The translations under genes were made by a program, and so were the position numbers. Under the pieces are notes generated by a model that was given only the letters and a program-made list of their open reading frames with translations, was not told the DNA's origin and did not search any database. This document shows, in pieces, positions 10,691-21,446 of a DNA stretch of 64,000 nucleotides (positions are counted from its first letter, which is position 1; each line of letters starts with the position of its first letter). Source of the DNA: Hydrangea macrophylla. Lineage: Eukaryota; Streptophyta; Magnoliopsida; Cornales; Hydrangeaceae. The DNA is taken from NCBI GenBank assembly GCA_033977485.1, contig CM066990.1, positions 12,522,501 through 12,586,500 on the forward strand, written 5' to 3'.

Positions 10691-12123
10691 TATATGGATG
10701 TCAGCTTTACATTTTGTTATGTATGTTTTTTTCATGAGATGATTGTTATCCTTAAGTATCATAGTAAGTAATTTGTGTATGTATGAGATACATACAAGTG
10801 AGATACGAATTGCTATTCTTTGTTACTTAGAACATGTCACAGTGGATGTTGAGACTAGGATATCTCATCAGGTTTACACTGTAGCATGATTAACTACCAT
10901 TGGATGGAGTGATCAATCTTAAATCACTAGAGTGTAACTCTTAGTTAATATGCTAGTGCTTATAGTGCATTGACGGACCTGAGTTTCCTATTGACGCTCA
11001 AGGCTGTCAATCAGTCGATAGGAACTCATAACTTGTGTAAGGTACGTGTTCTCAATCTTGAGACGATTATGAACACAGACTGTGGATATGATTACTTTGT
11101 CTTACCAATCAGTGAGGTCTATAGAAGATCAACACCTGGGTATCTTGGGTATGTCATATTCATAGGGTTGTGAACATATATTGTCAAGACAGAATCTACC
11201 CTCTGTTTCAGAGTAAGCATTCCCTTGAGAATGTCACCAAGTCGATTACTGAGTACTGCAGTCTTGTTGATAAGAGTTATCAACATGTTTGGTAATCATG
11301 AGAGGTGAATGGGACTCAAGGATTATAAGAAGTAATCATGATTCAGGTTGACATTAACTGTTTATCCGACTACCTGAATATGATTGCGAATGCTGACGGT
11401 AGAGGGACATTAGTACAACATACAAGTCTAGTTATCGTTTCGGATATGTTCTTTTACGTTGGAGTTCAGTTATCGTTTTATAGTGGAGTAAACGTTAACT
11501 GATCAGTCGATTAATTTGCTGATCAAAGAGTTTGGTCATGGGAGTTAATCAACTGATCTGAGCCAACAATAAAGGGCCTAGGAGGTCCCACTTTTAGCTC
11601 CGCTAGGATGCTTAGAAAGGCAAATGAGGATGATGTCAAGACAGGTTCGATCGATCGAAGTTGTCTCGATCGATTGAAGTCTAGGCAGGTTCGATCGATT
11701 GAAGATGGTTCGATCGATCTAATGGTCGATCGATCGAAGCCGCTTCGATCGCTTGAGAGCTAGGTCGGTTCTGGGAATCTATAAATACGGCAGCTGCGTT
11801 CTTAAAAAGTGGTTCGTCGTTTTGAACGTCAGAAGCTGCAGAAACTATTTTGGAGCCCCAAAACCTTCTATATCCTCTCCATTAGGGTTCCCACCAACCC
11901 TAGCCCTTCCTGCAAGCATCCATAGGAGTCATAAGAGTGAAGACCATCTAGTGGAAGTCAGAGATTTCAGAATTGGGTTCAAGACAGTAAGGTATAATTC
12001 TTGTCCCCTCTTGTGCGCATCTATAGAGTTGATGGGTAGTAGATCCGGGCATGCCAATTAAGTTTTATAACTTGATTTTTCCGCTGCGCGTTTAAACTTA
12101 GAACTTAAACCGGTTTTCCAACA

Positions 12124-13816
12124 ATTGGTATCAGAGCCACGCTCGTTTGGATCTATAGATGCGTTTTTGGAACACTATTTTGGTTTGCATGTTGATTTTA
12201 GAACTGTTTTCGAAACTGCATCGTCACAGATCTGTTTCTGCAGTGTTATCGCAGCAGTATACAAATCTGTGATTGCATAGGATGCAAGGAGGATTCGATC
12301 GATCGAACATATTTCGATCGATCGAACATCTGTTCTCAAGCGATCGAACAGTCTTCGATCGATCAAAACCTTCTGGTATTCGATCGACCGAATAACGTTC
12401 GATCGATCGAGATAGATTCTTTGTCAGGTTCTCTGTTTCACAGTTTTAAAGTGTTTCGAAATTAAAAACTTTAATTTTAAAATATTCTGTAAAATTTTCA
12501 AATCTTTCTGTGAAACAGAATGTTCAAGCGATTGAACAGTGTTCAATCGATCGAAGGTTCGAGCGATCGAACGGTCTTCGATCGATCGAACTATGACAGA
12601 GAAGTAAGATGCTGTTTTAAGTTCTAATTCAGTATGTAAATAGTTTATATACTGTGTGAATCAATTAAGTGTTTCAACAGTTACATATATTTGTTATGTA
12701 TGTATGGATGCGTGTACGACTAACCCTTTTGCAGCTAGATTAGTCGCTATCTCCCATGGCACCAAATCATTTGAATATTTGTATTTAAATTGTTTGAGAT
12801 TGGTGCATGTTGTAATTTAAGTTTGGTTTGGTTTTAAGGCATATGTAAAGGGCGCTGCGACTTCAATCCTACGAAAAGGAAAGTCGCACCGGTTTCCGTA
12901 GCCTTTTATTTTGTTGTTATTTCTATTTCTAGATAAATTGTAAACTTTGAAAGAAGCATAGGACAAATGTAATAGAATTAGAAAATCCATGAAGATGGAG
13001 CAAGGTGCCGTTGTCCATGAAGATGGAGCTAGAGGCGATCAAACCAAAAGGAGGTTCTATAGAGATAGAGCCATGGGAGATAGAGGCATTGTTTGAATGC
13101 CTATATTTCATTTTAGTTTTTGTTTTATGTGCTTGGTTTGTGATTGGCGTATAATACATTGTTGCATGCACGCAAAACAAGTTTTCTAAAATAAAATTCA
13201 AAAACCGTTTTCAACACATTAGTAAACATTAGATGTTTATGGGAAGTGTGTAGAAACAGATTTTCTCAAAAAGCAAAATCCTTTTTACTAAATCTAGTGG
13301 AAGAGGGTCTTATTAATTACACCCACGATCTTCCATTAACGGTTCACTGTAAGATGAGTGGTGCATTCTGTGTCACCTCGTCAGGGGTGATCATTCCATA
13401 CGGAGGGTGCATTACTCATTGGTTACTAGATGTGAACTTCTTATGATAGGATCAATCAGACGTGTTAGAGGGTGACCACCACACGGAGGCGCTACTTGAG
13501 ACGGTTGTGATTGGATCCTAGTTAATGGTACACACTAGCTAAGCTATGGATAAGGGATCCCACACGGGGCATTGTTCAGAAACTTAGAGATCAAAAGGGA
13601 TCGGGAGTCATAACTTGTTTTTGCAAGAGTTGCATAGCGGACAAGTCTTGATTAATCGAAAAATAGAAAATTGACCTCCACACGGAGGCTTTATTCTTTT
13701 GTTTCGATATTCCGGCGACTTTGTTTTAAAATAAGAGTTTTAAGGATTCTTTTATTTCAAACTGTCAAATCCTGATATCCATATTTATTTTGTTTGTTTG
13801 ATTTTCAGTAATCATA
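12124..13816 (+). other. Copia full 5' leader
   Basis: About 1.7 kb between LTR3 and the gag start. It opens with a primer-binding site, followed by palindrome arrays at about 12292-12425 and 12530-12590 separated by an AT-rich spacer, then a long stretch with only short frames. Two phrases recur in its second half ('catgaagatggagc', 'cacacggaggc'). No gene is supported here. Confidence 0.8.
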
Positions 13817-14670
13817 ATGTCTGGATCTGCATTTAGTCCACTTGCCACCATACTCACTCAAAACAAGTTAACTGGAAACAACTACACTGAATGGAAACGT
13901 AACCTTGACATCGTGTTAACTGCGGAGGATCACATATATGTCCTCACCACCCCATGCCCCGAAGAACCCGCGGCAAATGCTTCGGCAGCTGCCAGATGCG
14001 AGTTCGACAAATGGAAGAAGTCGAATGGAATGGCTTGTTGCTATATTCTGGCCTCAATGGCTGGTGTGTTGCAACACCAATTCCAATCGAATGATTCTGC
14101 CAGTGACATTATCACATCCCTGAAAAAGATGTTTGGGGAGCATGGCAGGCCTGCCAGGCACAAGCCATACAAAAGATAATGAGTGCAAAGATGTCAGAAG
14201 GGACTCCAGTCAAGGAACATATTTTAAAAATGATTAGTTATTTAAACGAGCTGGAGACCCTAGGTGCCAACATCGATGCACAGACCCAAGTTGATATGAT
14301 CCTTAATTCGCTGTCGCCTTCATTCGCTCAATTTAAACTTAACTATAATATTAATCAAATGAATTTTTCAATGAGCGAATTAATGAGTTCTCTTTTGGCA
14401 GCGGAAGGGGTGATCAAACCTGGGGTCAACGTTTTGAACATTGAGAAAAGCGCTTCCTCCTCCCGATCTGTGCCGAAAGGAAAGAAAGGGAAGAAGAAAG
14501 CTAGCACTGGTGGTTCAAGTGTTGGACCAGTCCCTAAGATTGCAAAATCTAAGGGAAAAGGTAAGGGCAAAGGGAAGGTGGGTGGCCAAGGCAAAGGAAA
14601 GTGTTTCCAATGCGGTGAGAAGGGCCACTGGAAGAGGAACTGTCCAGAATTCTTAGCTATAAGAGTTCAA
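13817..14670 (+). pseudogene. gag: Copia gag (nucleocapsid)
   Basis: The ATG at 13817 opens a frame with the copia Gag start NKLTGNNYTEWKRNLDIVL. A one-base frameshift near 14150 shifts the product to the frame used from 14179 (KMSEGTPVKEHILKM onward, UBN2-type Gag). A basic KGKGKGKGK stretch precedes a complete zinc knuckle, CFQCGEKGHWKRNC (CX2CX4HX4C). The knuckle is followed after a few residues by the LINE-D tail. Gag would coat the element RNA in virus-like particles. The frameshift prevents a full-length product. Confidence 0.88.
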
Positions 14671-14673
14671 GGT

Positions 14674-14802
14674 TTATTTATTTATTTATTTATTTTTTTT
14701 TTTTTTGAGCCCATTGTATATCCTGGGGTATGCCCCTTGTATCTTTGTATAGTGCCGTTTGGCTTTTCTTTTATTGATTCACCATTTCCCGAAAAAAAAG
14801 GT
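14674..14802 (+). mobile_element. LINE-D, short LINE 3' tail inside Copia gag-pol
   Basis: An insert of 129 bases counting one TSD copy. It starts in a T-rich run, carries 'tatcctggggtatgcccctt' and ends CCCGAAAAAAAA. Short direct repeat AAGGT at 14669-14673 and 14798-14802. Because 129 is divisible by three and it has no stop in this frame, Gag-Pol reads through and gains about 43 residues between zinc knuckle and protease. Confidence 0.85.
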
Positions 14803-15240
14803 ATGATTGAATCACATGTGATTGAAGTAAGTTTTATAACGGATACTTCAAACACTTGGTGCATTGATTCTGGTGCGACTAACCATATCTGTAATTCATT
14901 GCAGGGGTTCAGATCAACCAGGAGGTGCAGTGATGGGGAAATCGTACTTACTCTAGGTTCTAGCGGTTGCTATAGGAGTCGTAGTTTTAGAATTTCTAGA
15001 CAATAAAGTTTTGATTTTATCAGATGTATTTTACGTCCCTTTAATGAGACGTAATTTAATTTCAGTTTCTAATTTATCGAATAATGGTTATTCTTTTCAT
15101 TTTGGAACTGAAGTTGTGATTAAAAGAAATAGTTCTTTTATATGTTCTGGTGTTAAATCAAATGGTTTGTATGTGATTACTCCCAATATTTCTAAAGATT
15201 CTTGCTTGGAACTTAATAACTCAATGGTAACTATACCATC
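14803..15240 (+). pseudogene. pol: Copia protease and start of GAG-pre-integrase region
   Basis: NTWCIDSGATNHIC is the aspartic protease site of copia Pol (DSG). The frame is lost near 15004 and resumes in another frame at 15011 with LSDVFYVPLMRRNLISVSNLSNNGY, the typical end of the protease region and entry to the GAG-pre-integrase domain. LINE-B then interrupts the gene at about 15240 and Copia resumes at about 20612. The protease would cut Gag-Pol inside the particle, but this copy is broken. Confidence 0.85.
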
Positions 15241-15256
15241 TAAAAGAAAAGAACCT

Positions 15257-16700
15257 TCAGCTGACGGTATTTCTCCCTTGACCAACGTGCCTATGGTTAC
15301 ATCTCTACAAGCTACAAAAAATTTAGCAGTTTCATCTGGTAAACAATCATGGGCTTCTCTGGTTACTAAAAAGACATCTTCTGGTTTTAACCTCACTTAT
15401 TTTAAGCCTAAAGATGAAGAGGATCGTAAGGTTGTTCATATGCCCCAAGAAATTATTGAAGAAGGCAGCCAAAACTGGAAGAACACCCTTGTGGGATATT
15501 TTATTGGAAACAAGCTTCCTTATACACTGGTCAAGAATGCAACTTCTAGGCTCTGGAGCAAAATGGGCCTCAATGATATGATTGCAACAGATTCAGGATT
15601 TTTTTTTCTTTAAGTTCAATAGTGAGGATGAATGCTTATCTATCCTGGAAGGAGGTCCCTGGCATGTAGCTGGCCAGCCAATTATCCTACGTAGTTGGCA
15701 TCCTGGCCTTACTCTCTCTAGGGAATCCATTTCTACTATCCCAGTGTGGGTACACATCTATAACATCCCACTTGAATATTGGAATCCACTTGGGCTTAGT
15801 TATATTGCAAGTGCTATAGGGAGGCCTTTGCATGTTGCTAGAGAAACAGCTGGATGCAGGAGGATTTCTTATGCACGTATATGCATTGAGTTAAATGCTA
15901 GGGATGAGCTTCTAAAGGAAATTATTATGGAGTATGCTGACCCAATTAGTGGCGACAAGGAACAAATTTTCCTCAAAGTTGAATATCAGTGGACTCCTAT
16001 TCGATGTGCTAAATGCAAAAGATTTGGACATGATTGCTCTAAATTTAAGGCTCAAAACTCAAAGGAAAATCTTCTCCATCCTTCTGAGAAGGATACTGAT
16101 TGGAAAGTTAAAGGAAAGGGGAAAATAATTCATGCTGCTGAAACATGCTCAATTCCTCATAAGCCTGAAGATTGTTATAATCATGCATCCTCAAGTTCTG
16201 AAGCTAAGGATAAAGAAACAACAGTTACTCATACAAAATTGTTTGCCACTTTGGACAAACCTGCTGATACGGAGACTCCAGTTGATACTATTACTAACTT
16301 GATCATGAAGGATCCAATTGTGTGTAGTACAGATGCAGATATTACTTGTCCCAGTGCTCAGAAATCTTCAGCTTCTGGGATTGCTGATCCTCTTCTTTCT
16401 AGTCCCAAGAGTTCTGAGTCAATTTCCACAGGTCCTCCTCTTAACATTTTGGAATCTATTATTACTGTGACTAATTTTCCAACAGGACAAGCACCCAATG
16501 CCCATGATCCAAACATACCTGATGCAAATGATAGCCAGGACTCACAAACAGATGATGAGGGACAACACATCAATGGGAAAGATAGCTCAACTTTCTCAAC
16601 TCCTAATCCCCATCCTCACAGCTCAAGTAATTCTCACAATAAGAGGAATAAGCACTCTGGTTCGTCAGGTAGGAGGAAAAAATCCCACCATCGTTTTTAA
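15257..16700 (+). pseudogene. LINE-B ORF1 (DUF4283-like, zinc knuckle), truncated and frameshifted
   Basis: The frame has the family text SWASLV, NTLVGYFIGNKLPYTLVKNATSRLW, then after a T-run frameshift at about 15600, ILEGGPWHVAGQPIILRSW, VWVHIYNIPLEYW and the compact knuckle CAKCKRFGHDC. This is the DUF4283 plus zf-CCHC arrangement of plant L1-type ORF1 RNA-binding proteins. The T run is one base too long, so SGFFFF ends early. The C-terminal half is Ser/Pro/Asp-rich and ends in a basic RRKKSHHRF. The stop TAA overlaps the ORF2 start as TAATG. Confidence 0.88.
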
Positions 16701-19700
16701 TGATTATAAGCTGTTGGAACATTAGGGGTCTCAACCAACCCTTTAAACAATCCGAGGTTGTTAAATTTATTCATGCAAATAGTATTGATGTGCTTGGCCT
16801 TGTTGAAACTAAAGTCAAACTCACAAATGAGGATAAAATCAAACAAAAAATTTTTAAACATTGGAACTATGTCTCAAATAGTAATTTAGGATCTGCTGGG
16901 AGGATTTGGGTGGGATGGAACCCTGACAAGATCAACTTGTCTGTCCTGCACATTTCTCCCCAACTTATTCACGTTCTCATTGAGAATGATGACCACAGCT
17001 CTCAGTTTGAGGCATCTTTCGTCTATGGTTTTAATACAGGCCAAGAAAGAAAACCATTATGGGCTGAACTTATATCTTATTTTAATCCTAATATTAATCA
17101 TGTTATACTTGGTGATTTTAATGTGGTGTTAAACACCAACGAGGTATCTGAGCCCAATTTTGGAATTAACTCTGATATAACTGATTTTAGTAATATGATT
17201 AATGCCCTTTGTTTGATCGATTTAAGATACTTGGGTGAGTTCTTTACCTGGAGTAACAGAAGATATGGGAGACCTGATTATACACAAAGGAAATTGGATA
17301 GAGCTCTGGTTAATCAGACCTGGTTGGACAATTTTCCGGACTCTTATGGTCACTTCCAAGAACCTAGTGTTTCTGACCACTCCCCCCTTGTTCTCTATCT
17401 TGATATTATAGTTAGAAGGAAGGGACGGTCTTTTAAATTTTTTAATTTCTGGACTAAACTTGATCCTTACATTTCTACTGTTACCAATGCTTGGGATACT
17501 TATGTGAATGGCACAGCTCAGTATCAAGTGTGTCACAAACTTAGAATGGTTAAGCAAGCTTTGAAAAACCTTAGCAAGAGTTTTATTGGGAAAGAAAAAT
17601 TGCTGGCTGATAAAGCCAGGGCTGATCTTAAAGTAGTCCAATCTGAACTACTTAAAAAGCCCACTTGTCCTTCCCTCATTTCCAAACAAAAACAATGTAG
17701 GGATGATTTTTTAAAATCTATTTGGATTGAGGAAGAAACCCTGTTGCAGAAATCTAGAGTGCAATGGTTAAAAGCTGGAGACAAAAACTCGAGATACTTT
17801 TTCCAACATATTAAAAGTAGGAAAAATTTTAAAAGGATTTTCAAACTTGAAAAGCCTGATGGCTCCTTTACTCGGAATATCGAGGAAGCTAAATTAGAAG
17901 CTGTTAGGCATTTTAAAGAATTACTTGGCACTCCTGCGAATAACCGGTATCCTGGGGTTGCTGCCCTGAGAGAGATCATCTATAAAAGAATTCCAGAAAA
18001 TCTTTTGGAAGACCTTGATAGAATTCCTAACCCTGATGAGATTAAGAACACAATTTTCAGTTTGCATGACAACAAAGCTCCTGGTCCTGATGGTTTTAAT
18101 GCCTTTTTCTTTAAACAGTCTTGGTCAACTGTTGGAGCTGATGTTACGAAAGCTATTCAAGAATTTTTTATTTCGGGAGAAATGCTTAGAGAGTCCAACA
18201 CTACTATTATAGCTCTGATCCCAAAAGTACCTAATCCTTCCAAAATGGGGGACTTTAGACCCATATCTTGCTGTAATACTATTTACAAATGTATCTCTAA
18301 AATTATTGCAAATAGACTCCAAAATTTTCTCCCTACCATCATTGATCAAGCACAATCTGCTTTCGTTAAGGGTAGGAAAATTAGTGATAACGTCTTACTT
18401 GCCCAAGATCTTCTTAGAGACTATCACAAAGTTGGAGGCAAACCTAGAATTGCTGCCAAAGTTGATCTAATGAAAGCATATGATAGTGTTAGTTGGAACT
18501 TTTTGTTTGACCTTCTTGATACCATTGGTGTTCCTCCTAATCTAAAAAAATGGATCTTTGCTTGTGTTACTTCCCCTAGATTTTCCATTAACTTCAATGG
18601 GGAGTCTATTGGTTACTTTGATGGTGCTAGAGGGTTGAGACAAGGTGACCCTATTTTCCCTTATCTATTTGTTCTTGTTATGGAGGCTTTTAGCCAACTT
18701 CTCCACCACAATATTCAGAATAGTAAATTCACCTATCATTGGAAATGTGAGAAAATTAGAATTTCTCACCTATGCTTTGCTGACGATCTTATTATTTTCT
18801 TGAATGGTGATATTGAATCTGCTAAATTGGTTCGGAACACTCTTAATCAATTCTATGATTTTTCAGGTCTCCAAGCCAACAATGCTAAAAGTTGTGTTTT
18901 CTTTTCTGGGATTGATGACCAGTTGGTTACTGATATTTTGAGGGAAATCCAATTTACCATCGGATCCCTTCCTATGAGATATCTTGGGGTCCCTCTGATT
19001 ACAACCAAATTGAAAAAATGCCATTGCAATGAGTTGGTCAACAAAATATGCTCTAGAATTACCTCTTGGAAATCTAAATTCTTATCCTTTGCAGGAAGGG
19101 CTCAGCTTATACAATCCGTGTTAGTTGGTATCCAGCAATATTGGTCAGGGATGTTCATCCTTCCCAAAGGAGTTCTAAAGCAGGTGGACCAAGCCCTACG
19201 AAGATTTCTTTGGTCTGGGACCATTGAGAAGAGACATGGGGCGAAAATAGCTTGGGATAAGGTTTGCAAACCCAAAAAGGAAGGTGGTTTGGGGTTTAAA
19301 GATATTTTCCTAACTAATACTCTCCTAAACTTAAAGCACATTGGTAATATTCTTGACCCTAAAAATAAGTCATTATGGAAAGAATGGGTGCACATGTATA
19401 TGATTAAATGTAAAAGCTTTTGGGAAATCAAAGCTCCAAGCCAATGCTCCTGGTATTGGAGAAAATTATTAAAGCTGAGGGAGTTCGTGAAACCCATCCT
19501 GATTCATAAGATTGGTGATGGTAAACATACGTCGCTCTGGTTTGATAATTGGCTTCCCATTGGTCCTCTGTTTGAGAAATATACACCTAGGATTGCTTAT
19601 GATGCTGCCATTGAGCCCCGAGCTAAAGTGGCAACGATTATTAGAAATAATGATTGGAACTGGCCATCATCTAATTCCATTGGGCTAAATGAAGTTAGAT

Positions 19701-20320
19701 GTTTATTATCTAATCTGTATAAACCTTCTGGAAGGTTAGATAGTATCTCATGGACCACTTCTCCTTCTAGAGGATTTAATTTTTCTCATGTCTGGGACCA
19801 CTTTAGAGAGGTGGCCCCTGTGGCACATTGGCACAAAATTGTTTGGTACTCAGGGTGTACACCTAGACAGAACTTTATCCTTTGGATTGCTGTACAAAAT
19901 AGACTCGCTACCCACGATAGGATTTATGCCTATACCCAGGGGCCCCTTGCTTGTGTGTTTTGTAACTGTCATATGGAAACTCATAACCATTTATTTTTTG
20001 AATGTGCCTACGCTTCTCCCATTTGGCAGGATTTAATGCAAAGATGTCATCTTACTTGGAATAGGACAAATTGGAATACAACTGTTCAATGGATGGCGCA
20101 AAACTGGAAGGGCAAGAAAATTCAACAGGCTATCCCTATGATCTGCCTTGGTGTAGCTGTTTATGGATTATGGAGGGAAAGAAATAAAAGGACATTTAAA
20201 GGCTCTTTCATGACACAAGAACAACTGCTCCATAATATGGTTTCTCAAATCAACATTCAAATTAGGATCAAATGGAAACAAGACCCCCAACTTGAGGTTT
20301 TTGCTAGAGACTGGACATGA
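16700..20320 (+). CDS. LINE-B ORF2: endonuclease and reverse transcriptase, intact
   Basis: A 1206-codon uninterrupted frame, the normal length for plant L1-type ORF2. The APE-like endonuclease occupies roughly residues 1-240: SCWNIRGLNQP near the start, an ETK motif, GDFNVV at 138-143 and SDHS at 225-228. The reverse transcriptase occupies about 450-760, with KAPGPDGF, FRPISCCNTIYK, GLRQGDPI and the catalytic FADD at 693-696. A zf-RVT domain lies near the C terminus (PRQNFILW, CxxCHMETHNHLFFEC). It would nick target DNA and copy LINE RNA at the nick. All visible catalytic motifs are conserved, which is unusual here. One small change is visible: LRQGDPIFPY where relatives have GDPLSPY. The start is fixed by the overlap TAATG with ORF1. 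It could still supply activity in trans if transcribed. Confidence 0.93.
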   Translation: MIISCWNIRGLNQPFKQSEVVKFIHANSIDVLGLVETKVKLTNEDKIKQKIFKHWNYVSNSNLGSAGRIWVGWNPDKINLSVLHISPQLIHVLIENDDHSSQFEASFVYGFNTGQERKPLWAELISYFNPNINHVILGDFNVVLNTNEVSEPNFGINSDITDFSNMINALCLIDLRYLGEFFTWSNRRYGRPDYTQRKLDRALVNQTWLDNFPDSYGHFQEPSVSDHSPLVLYLDIIVRRKGRSFKFFNFWTKLDPYISTVTNAWDTYVNGTAQYQVCHKLRMVKQALKNLSKSFIGKEKLLADKARADLKVVQSELLKKPTCPSLISKQKQCRDDFLKSIWIEEETLLQKSRVQWLKAGDKNSRYFFQHIKSRKNFKRIFKLEKPDGSFTRNIEEAKLEAVRHFKELLGTPANNRYPGVAALREIIYKRIPENLLEDLDRIPNPDEIKNTIFSLHDNKAPGPDGFNAFFFKQSWSTVGADVTKAIQEFFISGEMLRESNTTIIALIPKVPNPSKMGDFRPISCCNTIYKCISKIIANRLQNFLPTIIDQAQSAFVKGRKISDNVLLAQDLLRDYHKVGGKPRIAAKVDLMKAYDSVSWNFLFDLLDTIGVPPNLKKWIFACVTSPRFSINFNGESIGYFDGARGLRQGDPIFPYLFVLVMEAFSQLLHHNIQNSKFTYHWKCEKIRISHLCFADDLIIFLNGDIESAKLVRNTLNQFYDFSGLQANNAKSCVFFSGIDDQLVTDILREIQFTIGSLPMRYLGVPLITTKLKKCHCNELVNKICSRITSWKSKFLSFAGRAQLIQSVLVGIQQYWSGMFILPKGVLKQVDQALRRFLWSGTIEKRHGAKIAWDKVCKPKKEGGLGFKDIFLTNTLLNLKHIGNILDPKNKSLWKEWVHMYMIKCKSFWEIKAPSQCSWYWRKLLKLREFVKPILIHKIGDGKHTSLWFDNWLPIGPLFEKYTPRIAYDAAIEPRAKVATIIRNNDWNWPSSNSIGLNEVRCLLSNLYKPSGRLDSISWTTSPSRGFNFSHVWDHFREVAPVAHWHKIVWYSGCTPRQNFILWIAVQNRLATHDRIYAYTQGPLACVFCNCHMETHNHLFFECAYASPIWQDLMQRCHLTWNRTNWNTTVQWMAQNWKGKKIQQAIPMICLGVAVYGLWRERNKRTFKGSFMTQEQLLHNMVSQINIQIRIKWKQDPQLEVFARDWT

Positions 20321-20611
20321 GAGGGTGGTTGCTTGTAAATTTCACTGTTTGTATTGATGTTTTGACCTTTGTTATTTGTTATTTTCTATTTTATTGTCAA
20401 TTAGTTAGAGTCTTTGTGTGTCTCTAGTCCTCATACTGTGCTTTTTGGAGTCTCCTTGGGTAGGCCCTTGTAGCCTATCTTTTTCTTCTTTGTGGCCTCT
20501 TTGCCACAAGTCCTCATGCTGCGCTTCTTGATATATCTTGGGGTATGCCCCTTGTACATTTGTACATCATTTTTTGGAATATATTTACCTTTTTCCGAAA
20601 AAAAAAAAAAA
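20321..20611 (+). other. LINE-B 3' UTR and poly(A)
   Basis: It contains 'cttggggtatgccccttgta' and an A run, the same tail as the other LINE copies. A second related phrase, 'cttgggtaggcccttgtag', occurs about 90 bp upstream, so the tail is partly duplicated in this copy. Confidence 0.85.
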
Positions 20612-21446
20612 TAAGGCTTTGGCACATGAGGCTTGGCCATATCAATCTAAATAGGATTGGCAGACTAGTCAAAGAAGGGATCTTAGGCGATTTGGTTCTC
20701 GAACCAATGGAAGTCTGTGAGTCTTGTTTAGAGGGTAAGATGACCAAAAGGCCCTTTCCCGCAAAGGGCAATAGGACCAATGCATTGTTGGAATTAGTTC
20801 ATATTGATGTGTGTGGACCAATAAATATTAGAGCAAGGGGTGGTTATGAGTATTTCATAACATTTACCGATGACCACTCCAGGTATGGATATGTGTACCT
20901 AATGCAGCACAAGTTTGAAGCCTTTGAAAAGTTCAAAGAGTTTAGGGCTGAAGTGGAGAAGCAATTGGGCACACATATCAAGGCCATTCGATCTGATCGA
21001 GGTAGCGAGTACCTCTCTAATGAGTTTATTGATCACCTCGTACAGAATGGGATTCTGTCACAGTTGACTGCACCTGGTACGCCTCAGCAGAACGGTGTAG
21101 CGGAGAGAAGGAATCGGACTCTTTTAGACATGACTAGGTCGATGATGAGTTACTCGGAGTTGCCATTATTCCTTTGGGGTTATGCTTTGGAAACCGCTGC
21201 GTACATACTAAATCTAGTACCAAGCAAATCTGTTCCCAGGACACCACGAGAGATGTGGATTGGGCGCAAGCCTTCTTTGCAACATCTCCGGATATGGGGG
21301 TGTCCGGCACATGTGCTGAAAGGAAAGATGAGCAAGTTAGATTCTAGATCGGAAGTATGTTACTTCGTAGGGTATCCAAAGGGTACTTATGGATGGTATT
21401 TTTATGATCCAAGAGAGCAGAAAGTGTTTGTACGAATGCTGTTTTC
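20612..21446 (+). pseudogene. pol: Copia integrase
   Basis: It resumes Copia pol after LINE-B with [17 protein letters not shown] and CESCLEGKM, the HHCC zinc-binding part. The catalytic core shows [16 protein letters not shown] and [11 protein letters not shown], so all three acidic residues (D, D, E) are conserved. The [19 protein letters not shown] region is the usual C-terminal part. A frameshift near 21440 separates it from the RT frame. Integrase would insert the cDNA into the genome. Confidence 0.9.

Larger units (their letters stand above)
9766..12123 (+). repeat. Copia LTR3, interrupted by LINE-C
   Basis: The LTR sequence is read at 9766-9796 and resumes at 10691. Roughly 20 bp of LTR ('tataggagacattgac...') are missing at the insertion point. 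Downstream it also lacks a few bases near 11956 ('ggctgctgg'). It ends CCAACA at 12123 and is followed by the primer-binding site of the full leader. Confidence 0.88.
15240..20611 (+). mobile_element. LINE-B, 5'-truncated LINE with intact ORF2, inside Copia pol
   Basis: It separates the Copia protease from the integrase. The 5' border is not sharp (15235-15340) because the junction codons remain open. The 3' end is an A run at 20598-20611 after the family tail. ORF1 lacks its N terminus and has one frameshift; ORF2 is uninterrupted. A TSD cannot be assigned because both borders are A-rich. This is probably one of the younger insertions of the window. Confidence 0.9.

Noticed and set aside
10283..10762. 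159-residue minus-strand frame
   Set aside because: It is antisense to the LINE-C 3' UTR and LTR; low-complexity Lys/Gln/Ser text without homology.
7900..12600. Regularly spaced TCGATCGA repeats considered as a CRISPR-like array
   Set aside because: Units are palindromic, variably spaced, in a plant retrotransposon leader, with no uniform spacers and no cas genes.
17222..17979. Minus-strand frames of 139 and 148 residues within LINE-B ORF2
   Set aside because: They overlap the intact ORF2 and have no domain features.
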